From the NCBI RefSeq assembly GCF_009017415.1, contig NC_092408.1, positions 1,860,001 through 1,924,000 of the forward strand: a stretch of 64,000 nucleotides of DNA. Reading direction: 5' to 3'. This stretch comes from Aspergillus flavus. Taxonomy: Eukaryota > Ascomycota > Eurotiomycetes > Eurotiales > Aspergillaceae. Shown here piece by piece: positions 32,565-44,326 of this stretch. The notes under the pieces were generated by a model, which saw only the letters and a list, made by a program, of their open reading frames with translations, was not told the DNA's origin and did not search any database. Each line of letters opens with the position of its first letter. The stretch's first letter is position 1. Made by a program: the position numbers and the translations under genes.

Positions 32565-34288
32565 ATGTTCGGTCGTGTCGGGGGTCAGACTTTCCGGTGT
32601 GTCGTGCGCAGGCCGATCGGGCGGAGGAGACTTTGTGAGCGCAAATTCTCGGCCTATACAACGAGCACCAGTCCCAGCGCGAATGCGTCCTCTACAGCTT
32701 CACCTTTAGGAAGTATCACTTCGGAACTTGATCGGATTGCTCCCTGCTTTGAGGTTCCGGCTTCACGGATCACAATCTTGGACTCTCCTGCTAGCTTCTA
32801 TAGCACCCTCAAGGTAAGTCTACATGTGATATAACCAAACGGAGATAGTCCGGGACTAATGCGGAGGATTGCAGAGCAAGATACGAAAAGCCCGGAAGCG
32901 CGTCTACCTCTCTACGTTGTATATCGGAAAATCAGAGCACGAGCTCATTGAGACTGTGAACCAGGCGCTACATAACAATCCCGATCTCAAGGTATCCATT
33001 CTGACGGACGCCTTACGAGGAACTCGCGAGACGCCGAATCCCTCATGCGCTTCGCTTCTGGCCTCGCTGGTCGCTGAACATGGCTCGGATAGGGTGGAAA
33101 TCCGCATGTTCCATACCCCAAATCTCACGGGATTGAGAAAGAAATGGATCCCCAAGAGGATCAACGAGGGTTGGGGGCTTCAGCACATGAAGCTGTATGG
33201 CATTGACGACGAGATTATACTCTCCGGGTATGGTATTTCTATTTGTAAAATCTGTCTTTCAGACTATCAGCTAATGGTAGATTTGCAGAGCGAACCTTTC
33301 GAATGATTATTTCACGAATCGTGTGGATCGATATCATGTTTTTAAGTCTAAAGAACTGGCCGATTATTATGGCCGTATCCACCACGCAGTATGCAGTCTG
33401 AGCTTCCAAATTCTACCGGATCCGCACAACACTGCTGGGTATCTTATGGACTGGCCAACATCCAACGGCACGGTATCTCCGTTGGAAGACCCCGAGAACT
33501 TCACCTCCTACGCCTCTACAGTCTTGGGCCCTCTTATTCAACCGACTCAAACAAAACCCGCACTTGAACAGAAATCCTCGGACGGAACATATGTCTATCC
33601 CGTTGCACAATTCACCCCACTACTAAAACCCGATGCCTCTACGGAGTTCCCCGCAGTTACCACAATTCTTCGTATGCTATCAACATCCTCCGCATTCTCC
33701 GGTGCCCGCTGGTTGTTCACCGCCGGCTATTTCAACATCCACCCTGTCCTCTCTTCTCTGCTGATCGCAAGCACATCAACTTCTCATACCGAATCCACGA
33801 CACGTGGTACCGTGCTCACAGCTTCTCCCTGGGCCAATGGCTTCTACGGTTCCCCCGGTATTTCCGGCATGCTTCCCGCCGCTTACACCCATCTCTCTGC
33901 ACGCTTCCTTGACCGTGTAGCTGAGGCACAGAGAACGAATTCCATCCAGCTGAAAGAATGGCGACGCGGAACAGTCGGGGAACCAGGTGGCTGGACTTAC
34001 CATGCTAAGGGTCTATGGATCACGCTACCCAGGGAAGAACATCCCAGTCTCACATTCGTGGGGAGCAGCAACTATACCAAGCGTAGCTATAGCCTTGATC
34101 TAGAGGCTGGCGCGCTAGTCGTTACCGGCGATCAGGATTTGAAGCGGAGGCTTGGTGCAGAGAGCGAATGGTTACAGAAGGAGTCTCAAGCGATCTCGCG
34201 AGATGACTTGAGAAGAACCGAGCGCCGTGTTAGTTGGAACGTGCGTTTGGCGATGTGGATCGTCGAGAAGGTCGGCGGTGCCTTGTAA
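32565..34288 (+). CDS. PGS1: CDP-diacylglycerol-glycerol-3-phosphate 3-phosphatidyltransferase
   Basis: Makes phosphatidylglycerophosphate, the committed step to cardiolipin in the mitochondrial inner membrane. Exons 32565-32813, 32875-33227 and 33289-34288 give 533 aa; joins restore STLKSKIRKARKR and SGANLSNDYFTNRVDRY. The N-terminus (MFGRVGGQTFRCVVRRPIGR) is basic and hydroxylated like a mitochondrial presequence. Two phospholipase-D-type HxK motifs are present: HMKLYGIDD in exon 2 and HAKGLWITL in exon 3, the latter followed by FVGSSNYTKRSYSLDLE. Length and motif spacing are as expected; nothing is broken. Confidence 0.94.
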
Positions 34289-34678
34289 GGCTGTATCAAC
34301 CTTAGCAGGGATCGACTTTTTACGAGGGAAGTATTCTATGGTATTGATAGAATTCTTATACCCATGTACTTATATTTATATGTAACATGTACAGAGTGTT
34401 GTATAGATTAGAACGAGGGAATCTGCGACGGAACATATTTATAGAAAGATTCGCCCCTTCAAAACCAGTACTTTCCGAAAGAAATGAACCACTTACAGGA
34501 ATCTGAATGGTAGTAACAAGATATATTATGAAAATAGCTAAACCAGACCAACGCCATCTAATTAAGTATAGATATGATAGAAACAAGCAAAAATAATTCT
34601 AGTAATACAAATTAGTGAAAGAATGCTTCCCCCCAAAACCCCCCACAGATCTAATGACAAAGGAAAAGATATTATAAT
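34289..34678. other. Convergent 3' intergenic region
   Basis: AT-rich, between the 3' ends of PGS1 and the GT2 gene. No coding signal or repeat recognised. Confidence 0.4.
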
Positions 34679-36922
34679 CTAAAAAAAGAAAGAGTATGCA
34701 AAGACCAAAACGGTAGCGATAGTAGCAGCCGAATACTCGAACTCGAACCAAACAGCCTGACCACCGAACGCGATGCGCTTACTCTCTTCCGTGGGATGAG
34801 CAACACCAGTCTTCTGATCGCGCACAAGGAGATCCTCACGATCTGGCATGATCGGGGGATTGATCGCATAGGCGATCGGCGTCCACATGGAGCTGCAGAT
34901 GAAGAAGAAAGCGAAAGGCGGCCAGAAGGCATGCGTGATGAGGCAGACGATGACGTCTCTGGCGCCGTTTTCGATGGCGAAGCAGCGGTATGAGGAGACG
35001 ATAACTGCGATCAAAGTGACATAAACGAAGGCGAGATGGAAGAACACCATGTAGTTCAGCAACATAACGCGCAGGCGCACGAACATGTTCTTCGTGAGTT
35101 TGGGGTCGCGCTCGTTGAGTGCTGAGGCGAGGGATCCGGTTGGTTTGAAGGCTTGGGTTTGACCTCCGAGCCATTTGGGGAGGATGAATGAGCGGACCAT
35201 GCAGACGGCGATGTAGGGGGCCATCCAGAGCTGGAATCGGGAGTTTCTTTGGCCTGTGTGGTAGCCTGCTGGTGAGAACAGTGTGGCTTCGCAGAGTCGG
35301 TTGATGATGGTTGAGGCGAAACAGGCCCAGATGAGCCAGTGGAGTTGGTCATCATTTGCGTACGCGACGAGGGGCTTACCCCATAAAAGGATAATGGGAA
35401 TGGTAAAGAGAGACGCAGTGAGAAGGAGAGTAAACAAGTTGAGGATTGCGTAGATGAATCCGGAGAAGCGTTGAGCGAAGGTCAGATGCTGGATATTCTT
35501 ACCCCAGAGGCAGAAGTTCAGCTTGGCAGCTGTATCCACGGTCCCAATTGCCCATCGGGTACGTTGCTTGAGATGTCCACCGTAGTCTTCGGGTACTGAC
35601 CCAAACTGAAGCGGTTCGTGGATGTATACTGTTTTCCAGCCTTTGCCGAGCATAAGAGTTGACGTTGCGACATCTTCAGTGAGGGTCCCCAGAGGGAAGT
35701 TTCCGATATCTGCAAGAGCTTCCCGGCGAACGATATAGCCGGATCCGGTACACCAGGCCACACCAAGGGCATCTTTAATCGGCTCAATGATGTGTACAAA
35801 GAAGTCCAGACTCTGCCCGAGGGGATCGGAGGCCGGTGTGTTGTAGAAGAGCTGAGGAGGACACGCGAGGGCTACCTTGGCATCCACAAGAAGATGGGGA
35901 AGGACAGCACGCAACCATTCTCGCTCAGGGATCTGAGTGATGTCAGTTGGTCAGGAGTTAAAGGCCAAGCAAGATCATTGAGGTTACTAACCATATCAGC
36001 GTCTAGCGCGGCCATCAACTCATTTGCTCCTCCAGGCAGATATTGCACTTGCTCGAGGCCATAGTTGAGGTTGCCGGCCTTGAAGTGGTGTGGCTTGCCA
36101 GGAATCTTTTCTCGTGCCATGTAGAAGATGTTGGGATACATTGTAGCAAGCTCCTTCACAGCAGCTGCCAGGCTTGCAGATTTCGCGTCGTCCAGCACGA
36201 TAACCCTGAATTTATCCTGTGGATAGTCTTGATCACACGCACCACGGACGGTATCAAGAATAACAACATCGTCTTCTCCGCAACAGGTGACGAAGACATC
36301 CACAGTGGGGACTTTATCTCCAGTCAACCTAAGCTTAGGTCTGCTTCTTTTCTTCCATGCCATCACGGTCCAAAGGTTATGGATCATAGAGGGTATAGCC
36401 ACGGCCATCTCAACGGCAACAAAGATCCAGGCTCCGCCATAGTAGATGTCAACCGACCTTTGTGCCATAACGATACAGTAGATACGCAGACCAAGATAAA
36501 AGAAGTACACGGCCGTGTTGATGATGGTAAAGAGCGGAGCGAGGGTGAAGACCCATCGCCTCCACCCGGTCGAGATATCGACATCATCTCGATTATGAAG
36601 AACAGCTATGTTCGAAGAGCCAGTGGGACTAGAAGGGCTCTCGTCAACTTGGGCTTCCTTACACTAGACATTGGCCAAGTACAGTCCGTTAGATCTAGCA
36701 TGATCACCCATGAAAGGATTGGAAGACAATAGTTACCAAGGATGGTGAAGAGTCTTTTGCAGTATCAGAACTCTCGAAAGACAGATGCTTTGGGCGGATT
36801 GGTATCATGCCTTTGGCATATTCTTCCTGGCATTCGAAGCTGTTGGTGTTGTGTTCTGTTTCATAGATGTTCAAGGCAGCTATTTTCTCTTGATCTTGCT
36901 GACCCTCGTGCTGGTCAACCAT
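34679..36922 (-). CDS. Cellulose-synthase-like family 2 glycosyltransferase
   Basis: A 703-aa processive-type GT2 membrane enzyme, likely making a beta-linked glucan from UDP-sugar. Exons 36922-36737, 36663-35992 and 35932-34679; both introns are GT-AG and joins give SPSLCKEAQVD and DADMIPEREWLRAVL. Two N-terminal membrane segments (around VFTLAPLFTIINTAVYFFYL and GGAWIFVAVEMAVAI) precede the catalytic domain. Catalytic marks in order: CCGEDD, ALDADM (DxD), TEDVAT and QRTRW (QxxRW). Four or more membrane helices follow, as in BcsA-like synthases. Fungal relatives include the proposed mixed-linkage glucan synthases, but the product cannot be assigned from sequence. It is head-to-head with a GH12 glucanase gene. 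Confidence 0.88.
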
Positions 36923-37583
36923 CTTGAGATTGGCCTTCAGTTATAGCCTTCACTGGGAAAGTATAATCGATTAGGCTATGCTCTCAAGGTCAGGACCGTT
37001 GCAAGCAGGTTGCCAGAGAATTTTATACATCGTGCATGGCTTCCTAATAGCCGAACAATATTTATGTGCCGCAAAGGTCGCTTAGGCAAATACCTACATT
37101 ATCGGTAAGTCAATGGCGATAGAGAAACCTAAACTTGCATGATACATGTTCATCAATGTGATGTATTGACTCAATGCTGCAAGGAACCGTCACACCCGTG
37201 CCTTCCAAGGGTCGAGGTAGATGTGCGGCATCATATCGTGTATACCTGATTAGGGTTTGCGATCGATACGTCCCCTGCATGAGGGCAAACTATAAGATCT
37301 CGGAAAATCAAACTTAGCAACCCAGGATGATCAACTACTTTTATCGACGGGAGGGCCTCAAAACTATTGAAGTCTTTTCGTTAGTTCAGCCCACTCAGGG
37401 TATCTGATATCAGAAAGAAGGGCTTAGCTGAGCTTGAATAAGGTTGCATCTTGGCTCCCTTCCCTAAGAATAGCCCTAGCTCAGATCCGGATCACTACGA
37501 CCCGAACCAACAACAAAATGTAAAAGTCTCAAGTAACGCCCCGGAGATTCTTTCGTAAAAATTTTGAATCAAATCAAGGCAAC
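36923..37583. promoter_or_regulatory. Divergent promoter region of the GT2 and GH12 genes
   Basis: 661 bp between divergent start codons, with no coding signal. A shared control region is inferred from the orientation only; no specific operator is recognised. Confidence 0.35.
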
Positions 37584-38737
37584 ATGGCTCTTCCGTTGCT
37601 CGTCAATGCTGGCCTGCTGGCCCTCCCAATTGCGGGCTCTATTGGAACTCTTCTGGGCATTGACGCCCACCGTCAAGCAACAGGACAGCGACCTCTATTC
37701 ACCAGTGAAATTGGTAATGATGGAAGTATCTCTCGCAATGGTGTTACCAACACACGATACTGTGATTTGTTTAATCCCATTTCACCGAAGTCAGAGGGTC
37801 AACTTTACACATGTAAGTTCGAGGGCTGCCGGCAGTATATCGGGCATATGTTGACTTGGGGGCATAGTGAACCCCAACCAGTGGGGCGTGACAGACAAAA
37901 CAGAAGGAGGATTATGTATGAACGTAAGTACTTCTACTCCGATACTTCAGTGACCCTGAGCATTGTCATACTAATCATGGATGTCTGATCAAGATCACCA
38001 CCATTGCCAATGGCTCCTACGCGACTATGTCAACAGCACCAGAGTTTTCTGTGACATGGAAATTCGATCAGGAAACCAAGGACCAGACAGTGCATGCATT
38101 CCCTAACGTCCAGGTCGACAATATTCTTCCTGCTTCACTTGCGGACATCCACCATCTGAACCTCGACATGCATTGGACATATGGAATAGGCAACAAAACT
38201 GTGAACAAAACGGATGACGCAGAGCTCAAGGACGTCAATACCAACGTCGCTCTTGATATGTTCTTTGACGACGACATCAAGACCGCGAAGAACGTTTCCC
38301 TGGCGAAGTACGAAATGATGATCTGGTTTGCGGGTTATGGTGAGGCCAAACCATTTGGGTATGAAGATGGGATTGTAAAAACTAAAGACCTAAATGGCAC
38401 GACATTGTGAGTGACTGCTATCCCATTACTGGACGCCTCAACTTATACTGACATTTTATCCAGCCAACTTTATACTGGTCAGAACGATCTTAAACAGGAG
38501 GTCCTGACGTGGTACGCAGCAAATACGACGGAGAAGTTCGACGGTGATATTCTCCCTCTCATCACTGACCTGTATACCCTCGACAAAGGTGTCAAGTTAT
38601 CCAACACTGACTATCTGGGAGTTCTGAGTTTGGGTACGGAAGCGTTCTCATCGCACTCTAACGTTACATTCTGGATGCCAAGATTATCCATTGATATTCA
38701 GGGCCCTACGGCGCGCACCACTACGGCGAAGGCTTGA
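37584..38737 (+). CDS. GH12-family endoglucanase/xyloglucanase
   Basis: Predicted retaining beta-glucanase of glycoside hydrolase family 12. Exons 37584-37812, 37868-37923, 37994-38406 and 38464-38737 give 323 aa; three GT-AG introns (55, 70, 57 nt). Joins restore YTLNPNQWGVTDKTEGG, CMNITTIANGSYATM and GTTFQLYTGQNDLKQEV. The nucleophile glutamate is in YEMMIWFAGYG and the acid/base glutamate in LGTEAF. The N-terminus is a hydrophobic run (MALPLLVNAGLLALPIAGSI) that may be a signal peptide or anchor, then about 40 residues not typical of GH12. Several Asn-X-Ser/Thr sites fit secretion. It is paired head-to-head with the GT2 gene. Confidence 0.85.
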
Positions 38738-39409
38738 TAATTTGAAAGACATAGATTGTTTGTGTGTTAGATGTTACTACGTTTGTAAAGTTACAGAGAG
38801 CAACAAGTTCGGTATTAATCTAATTATTCTCATTTATATGGGCTGAAAGAAACACGCTCTAGACCAAGGACTTGGCCAATATCATAATCATTCAACGGAG
38901 TCTGGATACTGTTTGCTTACTGCATATGCCAAATGCCCCTCCATCTCTTCTCGGACGTTGAATCTGACCGATAATAACAATATATCCACTCGCCTGCATA
39001 TCGCTTGGGGTTCTCTGGACTAGTGGGGCTGAACTCGTTCTATAAGACAAGTCTCAGTGAAAATTACCATAAAGAGATATCATCTACATATGTGAGATGA
39101 GCTGAAAACTATGCTCTCAGGGGCTTGTACCTATACATGTACATCGCAAAAACCTAAAATGCCCGGAATATACAACCGAGAGCCAGGAATTCTATCCCAC
39201 GTTCAGAATGCGCGTCATAGGACATCAGTAAACTCAGCCCTGGATTTATCAAGCACGGGATGGTAGCGCTATGGAATCTAAAAAGAAGGATTCCCGATAG
39301 GACCCAGTGTTATCCCACTAACCATGAGTGATCGGCAAGGCACCTGATGGTTAGCTGTAAGGGATGCTTGCGGGGCGATCAATTATTTGCCTTCCTAAGA
39401 CATGTAGCC
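38738..39409. other. Convergent 3' intergenic region
   Basis: Lies between the GH12 and histidine-kinase 3' ends. No coding signal seen. Confidence 0.4.
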
Positions 39410-41841
39410 TTATCTCGAGATTTCACATGCGGAGCCTCTGTCCATGTTGTCACCGATAGTTGGCGACTTGGCTCCTTCCGAGTGGCACGTCAAGACCACA
39501 TCCCGTAGCTGGTTTGGGTTCAGCGGTTTCGATACATACTCGTCCAGTTCTGCTCTGGGACGATCATCATCTATGGTATCAGCTGTGATCGCGATTATTG
39601 AGGCGCGCTTGATATTGTGGGTTCTCTCGTAATTGCGGATCTCAGAAACTGCTTCGAGCCCGTCCATTACCGGCATTTGAATATCCATTATGATCACGTC
39701 GAACTGTCGGTTTTGGTATGCTTGGAGCGCTTGAAGACCGTTTGTAACAACTGTGATATCATTGGTGCACTTCTCAAGTGCTTTCGCTGCCACTAGTCGG
39801 CAGATATCGTTGTCTTCTGCTATGAGGACGGACAAAGGCATAATTTGGCTAGGTTCAAGATGTCTAGGACGATCCTGCAGAGCGCTAAGTAGGGAGCTCA
39901 GAACACTTTCGGAAGAACAAGGGGAGGTGATGTATGATACGATACCCAGGTCAAAGGCTGACCTTATGGAGATCTTCAAGGAATCGGATGGTGTGGGATC
40001 GAACAATACAAGGGGTGTCGAGCCGAAGTGTCCATGAGCCCGTAGAGCGCAGGCCATTTCAAGAGACTCCACTATAAGGGCATCCGGAAGATGATTTTGG
40101 TCCCGTAGCTCCTGGATTTGGATATCATGCTGGTTGAATACACGCACTTGGATCCCCAACCCGGTTATGATTTTGCATATCGGGTCGCTCTTCTGACCAT
40201 TGGCTGTGATGTAGAAGATAACAAGATCTCTGTGAGATTTCTTCTGTTCAGTGGTGGTAGCACACGGGCTTTCAAGCTTCAACGGGCAGGTAAATGAAAA
40301 AATGCTGCCTTTGCCTACAGTAGACCGAACCCAGATGTCACCACCCATCAGACTGACGAGCTTTCTGGATATAGCCAGACCAAGCCCTGTGCCACCAAAT
40401 TGTTTCATTACAGAATCATCTGCCTGTTGAAATCTGTCGAAAATGAGCTCCAGCTTATTTGGTGGAATCCCGACCCCGGTATCCGCAACAGAGAACTCAA
40501 GGACGCATTGGTTTTTGGCACACGCCTGCTGCTGGGCAGTCTTTACGGAAAGTTCAATTCTCCCATTGTTGGTGAATTTGACTGCGTTTCCGACCAGGTT
40601 GAAGAGAATCTGGCAAAGGCGGTTTGGGTCTCCAATAGCGTGTTGGGGCACATGACTGCCCACTTCATAGGTAAGGTCAGTCATCTTCTTGCTCGCCTCA
40701 ACTGCAAGCGGCTTTAGTGTGCTCAGCACTGTTGAGCCAAGATTGAATGGAATACTCTCGATCACCATACGACTGGCTTCTATGCGTGATAAGTCAAGAA
40801 CATTGTTAATATTTGCCAAAAGACTTTTACCCAAGCTATGAACTAGGTTAAAAGCGTCGTGGGCGACTGCTGGAAGACAACCCGCCTCAAGTCCTAGCTG
40901 AGCCATACCGATGATACCATGAATCGGGGTGCGGATCTCGTGGCTCATGGTAGCGAGAAGTTCCGACTTGCTATGGTATGCTTCCTCGACAGTTTCCCTG
41001 GCAGATATACAATGTTCCAATCGTTTCTCCACGATCGAAGTCATGTGGCGAATGCTGTTTTTGAGCTTGATTATCTCGTCGAACGTGCGGACGCTGATAT
41101 GTTTTTCGAACCCATGCGACGACGCAACACTTGGTGGCTTCGGAAAGTAATGAGCCTCGGTTATAGGGTCTCCTTTGGATGCATCGATAGCTTCTGCGTC
41201 TATCTGCCGTCCGGGTATTTGTTCGACCTCCGTCCCGCTGCGGAATGGTTCGTATAGATCTAAACTCCTAGGTAGCCCCGCCAAGTCCTTATCGAACTTG
41301 CATGAGGTGTTGGCTGTATCGTCCCTCCATTCCGTCACTGGGTATTCTTTCGGTGGAACTTCCTGGACATATTCATTCGGGACGTCACATATGGCTATCT
41401 GGATGCCATTCGGAGTATCAGCTGAAACCTTCCTACTTTGCACCAGGGGCTGAGTCTGTCTGTTAGTCCATTTACTTAGTCCCTTTACCCTTCCCAAGGC
41501 ATACTGCTCTATGGATACCTTATCTCTATAAGCAAGCAAACTGGAGCCGAGATACTCACATCTGAGAACTTGTTCCTAGCGAACGCTGTTATTTTTTCCC
41601 TCGCTTGACACAACTCCTCAACGACAAGGTCGTCAGCCCTCTTATAAGCCTCCAACCTACTTCTTACAGACAAACAGTCTGCTTCCACCCATGCTAGAGC
41701 TTTCTCTGTATTTACAGATTGAGTCACTGCATCAAGGATTGTGGAAAGAACGTCTCGCGGGATTAGAATACTATCCCCCTCTTGACTTAGCGCGTCATGA
41801 ATATACGACACAACCGCATCGAGAGAGACTTTTCTGGACAT
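39410..41841 (-). CDS. Hybrid histidine kinase
   Basis: Two-component phosphorelay sensor kinase feeding a histidine phosphotransfer protein. Model: exons 41841-41560 and 41455-39410, 775 aa; the intron runs from GTGAGT to ACAGACAG with a CTAAC branch site (an acceptor 6 nt further is also possible). No PAS, GAF, HAMP or membrane segment is visible in the first 250 residues. H-box SHEIRTPIHGIIGM near residue 265; N-box NLVGNAVKF; DTGVGIP; FGGTGLGLAISRKLVSLMGG. A degenerate receiver-like region follows (DALIVES, no clear phospho-Asp), then a standard receiver with IAEDND, the phospho-Asp in IIMDIQMPVMDG, and the final lysine in YVSKPLNP. The start is uncertain: the same frame looks coding for about 20 residues further upstream (SDASDRRVDAAFN). 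Confidence 0.85.
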
Positions 41842-44326
41842 ATTAAATGCAGCATCCACTCTTCTATCTGATGCGTCGCTGTCTCTGCCGGAATTGTATT
41901 ATCAAAGGGCAGTGTCCGGTGTGCCGCACCTGGCACAGTGGAGACCTTTGTTCCAGCGCTCACTAGTTTTGTAACGCTGGAAGAGTCAGCCAATAATCTT
42001 GAGCTAAACTGGTGTGATAGATGCTATCTAGACAACTCACCCCTGGCTATACACCGAACTGTTTTATTGATCCTTAAAAAACCCGGTCTTGGGGTGAAGT
42101 CTGCTAGTTTGTGCGGGACATTCTGGCTCTTGAAACAATGCAGAGCATCAAAAGCCTCTTCACCAATTAACCCCGTGAGATTTCGAGGTTGAATCTCAAT
42201 GATAAAATTGAAGTGATAGGTATGTTACTCTGTCAGACATCAATTCAGGTAAAGAAATTGGGGGCAGGGAGGGGGGAAACAGGGAAACCCAAAAGGCCCC
42301 TTCTAGAGGTGCCAAAGATTTCCAGTGCCGGATGCAACTCTAAACAGAATACTAAAATAGTACAGCCTGTGCGCCATGACATCACAACAGACTTCTAGGC
42401 CCTTTTCTCGGGGTTCGAGGAAGTAGAATTCCTTAGCTTCCATTTGATTTGCGCCTCGCCCCGGAAAGGCGTCCTAGGCCATAGTGAATATTACGGCACT
42501 AGAGATGCATAAAGATGCGCAGGTGACCCAATTCATCCTTACTAGAAGCTTCAGGAAGAAAGACCCGCCTATAATAGAGAGTCTTAAAACAATTAGCGAG
42601 GAGGATGGCCCGTCAACAAGCACCGCGTGGCTTTCTTTACCTGCCCTGACATCATTGTCGATCCACCAAGCTGAGGAAGGACGCTTAGAGATAGTGGCCT
42701 TAGCCGAATCTCAAGAATGTTACTCCGAAGTCAGCGTTGATTAGTGGTCAAGGTCTTCTCGCTACCAGAAATTACGTCTATCATCTCGCCGCGTTCACTA
42801 CCACGGATCGCCCCGTTCTTATTACTGCATGGATCAGCATCCACCATGTCGGGATTTGGGCTTTAATTAGTCGGGGTGGTTGGAGGTAGTTTTTCTTACC
42901 ATTGCAATGAAAGAGGAAAGAGAAAACAAGGTGAAGAGAATGCAGAATTCTCGACACCGTGCTTTCTCTTCCTTACTTTGGCAATGATCGCCCCACGTCC
43001 ATTTCGCTGATCCAGTGCGCATAAAACATCTTTCTACTAATGCATTATGTTCTTGAGCATACTCTATATATTGGGCTCAAAACTTCGGTATAATCCTACT
43101 CCAAATTTCCTCTTTCGAAATCCTTTAGACTCAGAAAAGAGTACACTGAGGGAGCTGATCGGCGCGAGCGTTATAGCAGTAGACCCCACTTGTATATCCC
43201 CGATGCCAAAAGCCTTCAAATAACGTACAGAGATGAGACATGGGGTCAGCTTCTCAAACAACAGAAATAATCTTGGACAATGCTACCCAATACTAAAATG
43301 ATTCCAACCATCGATCACCAACCGGATAATAGGGTATCAAACATCATGTGCCACCACACCAACCGACTTCAAGATGGAACAACCATCACCAACCCTCAGT
43401 CCAAGACTCAAAAGTCCTCTGCACCCAGAAACCTGATCGGAAGTTAAATCCGATCAAATCCACCAGCCAATATGATAGGCCCATCGCACTCTGGTACCTC
43501 TCGACTAGTATCTGTGTGGGTCTCCCTGTTTCGGACATGGAGCTCCATTGGCAAGCGGGTCTGGAAGCTTCCTTGCAATTTCGACTGGCGCTGATCCTTT
43601 GTGACCCGGTAGCGTCAGGCATACATTTCTGCTGCCCAGCGTCTTGCTTGGAGGCATCTTCGCTCGTTCAGGATGCCGGATTGGAAAGGTGTGAAGTTCT
43701 AGGCCCGCACGCCGTTTGCAGTGCTCTCTGGTTCTTTCAGGGGTAAGTTGGTTGGTCCCCGCTGGGTGGCGTTGGAGATTCACTGGATTTGGGTATTGTA
43801 TTTTGGCTTTTGCTCGGGTAGGTTTGTTTAATGAATCATAGACTTGCTGATTTGTGTAGTGCCTTGTTTAGCGATGTCTCAATGGTATTTCTTTGCATTG
43901 GAGGACTATTCTTTGAGTTTGATTGAATCATTGAAGTTAATGGTACCCTAGTACAACAATGTATTCCGGCTAATTTATGCAGAGATGCATTGACATAGTT
44001 GGAATGGGCTCGAGCCTCTAATATAGACAATTTAAATTATCCTAGGAAATTCGGAATGTACCTAGATCTTCTCTATAGCCGATGGCATGCGTACGATGCG
44101 AGGTATTCTATCTGTACGGAACTTAGTGCCGTGGTCAATGCGATACCAAGCTCGCAAGCCCATGAAAGCATGATTGGTTCGTTTAAATTAGAATAAAATA
44201 AAATAAAATATAATAAAGGTAGATTCGTATTTCATACAAAGGAAATCCGTCTATACAAATGAAAATCGTTATGTACACCCCAGGAAACCAAGAAGACCAC
44301 AAAACTTTTCTCGCATACCCAGAAAC
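41842..44326. other. Poorly coding region upstream of the histidine kinase
   Basis: 2.5 kb without a supported gene. Minus-strand fragments at about 42030-42215 (reading EIQPRNLTGLIGEEAFDALH) and an ATG frame at 42303-42443 (46 aa, MEAKEFYFLEPREKGLEV) have protein-like composition but no splice joins I trust. A short AAAAT repeat lies near 44192-44215. This could be a decayed gene. Confidence 0.35.

Noticed and set aside
42405..42425. GGGGTTCGAGG as a possible tRNA T-loop
   Set aside because: No matching acceptor stem, anticodon arm or A-box at the right distance.
42484..42744. 86-aa plus-strand ORF
   Set aside because: Starts at GTG, no family recognised, no neighbouring exons; kept as non-coding.
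43348..43746. 132-aa ORF
   Set aside because: No ATG start in context, overlapping open frames on the other strand, composition not convincing.
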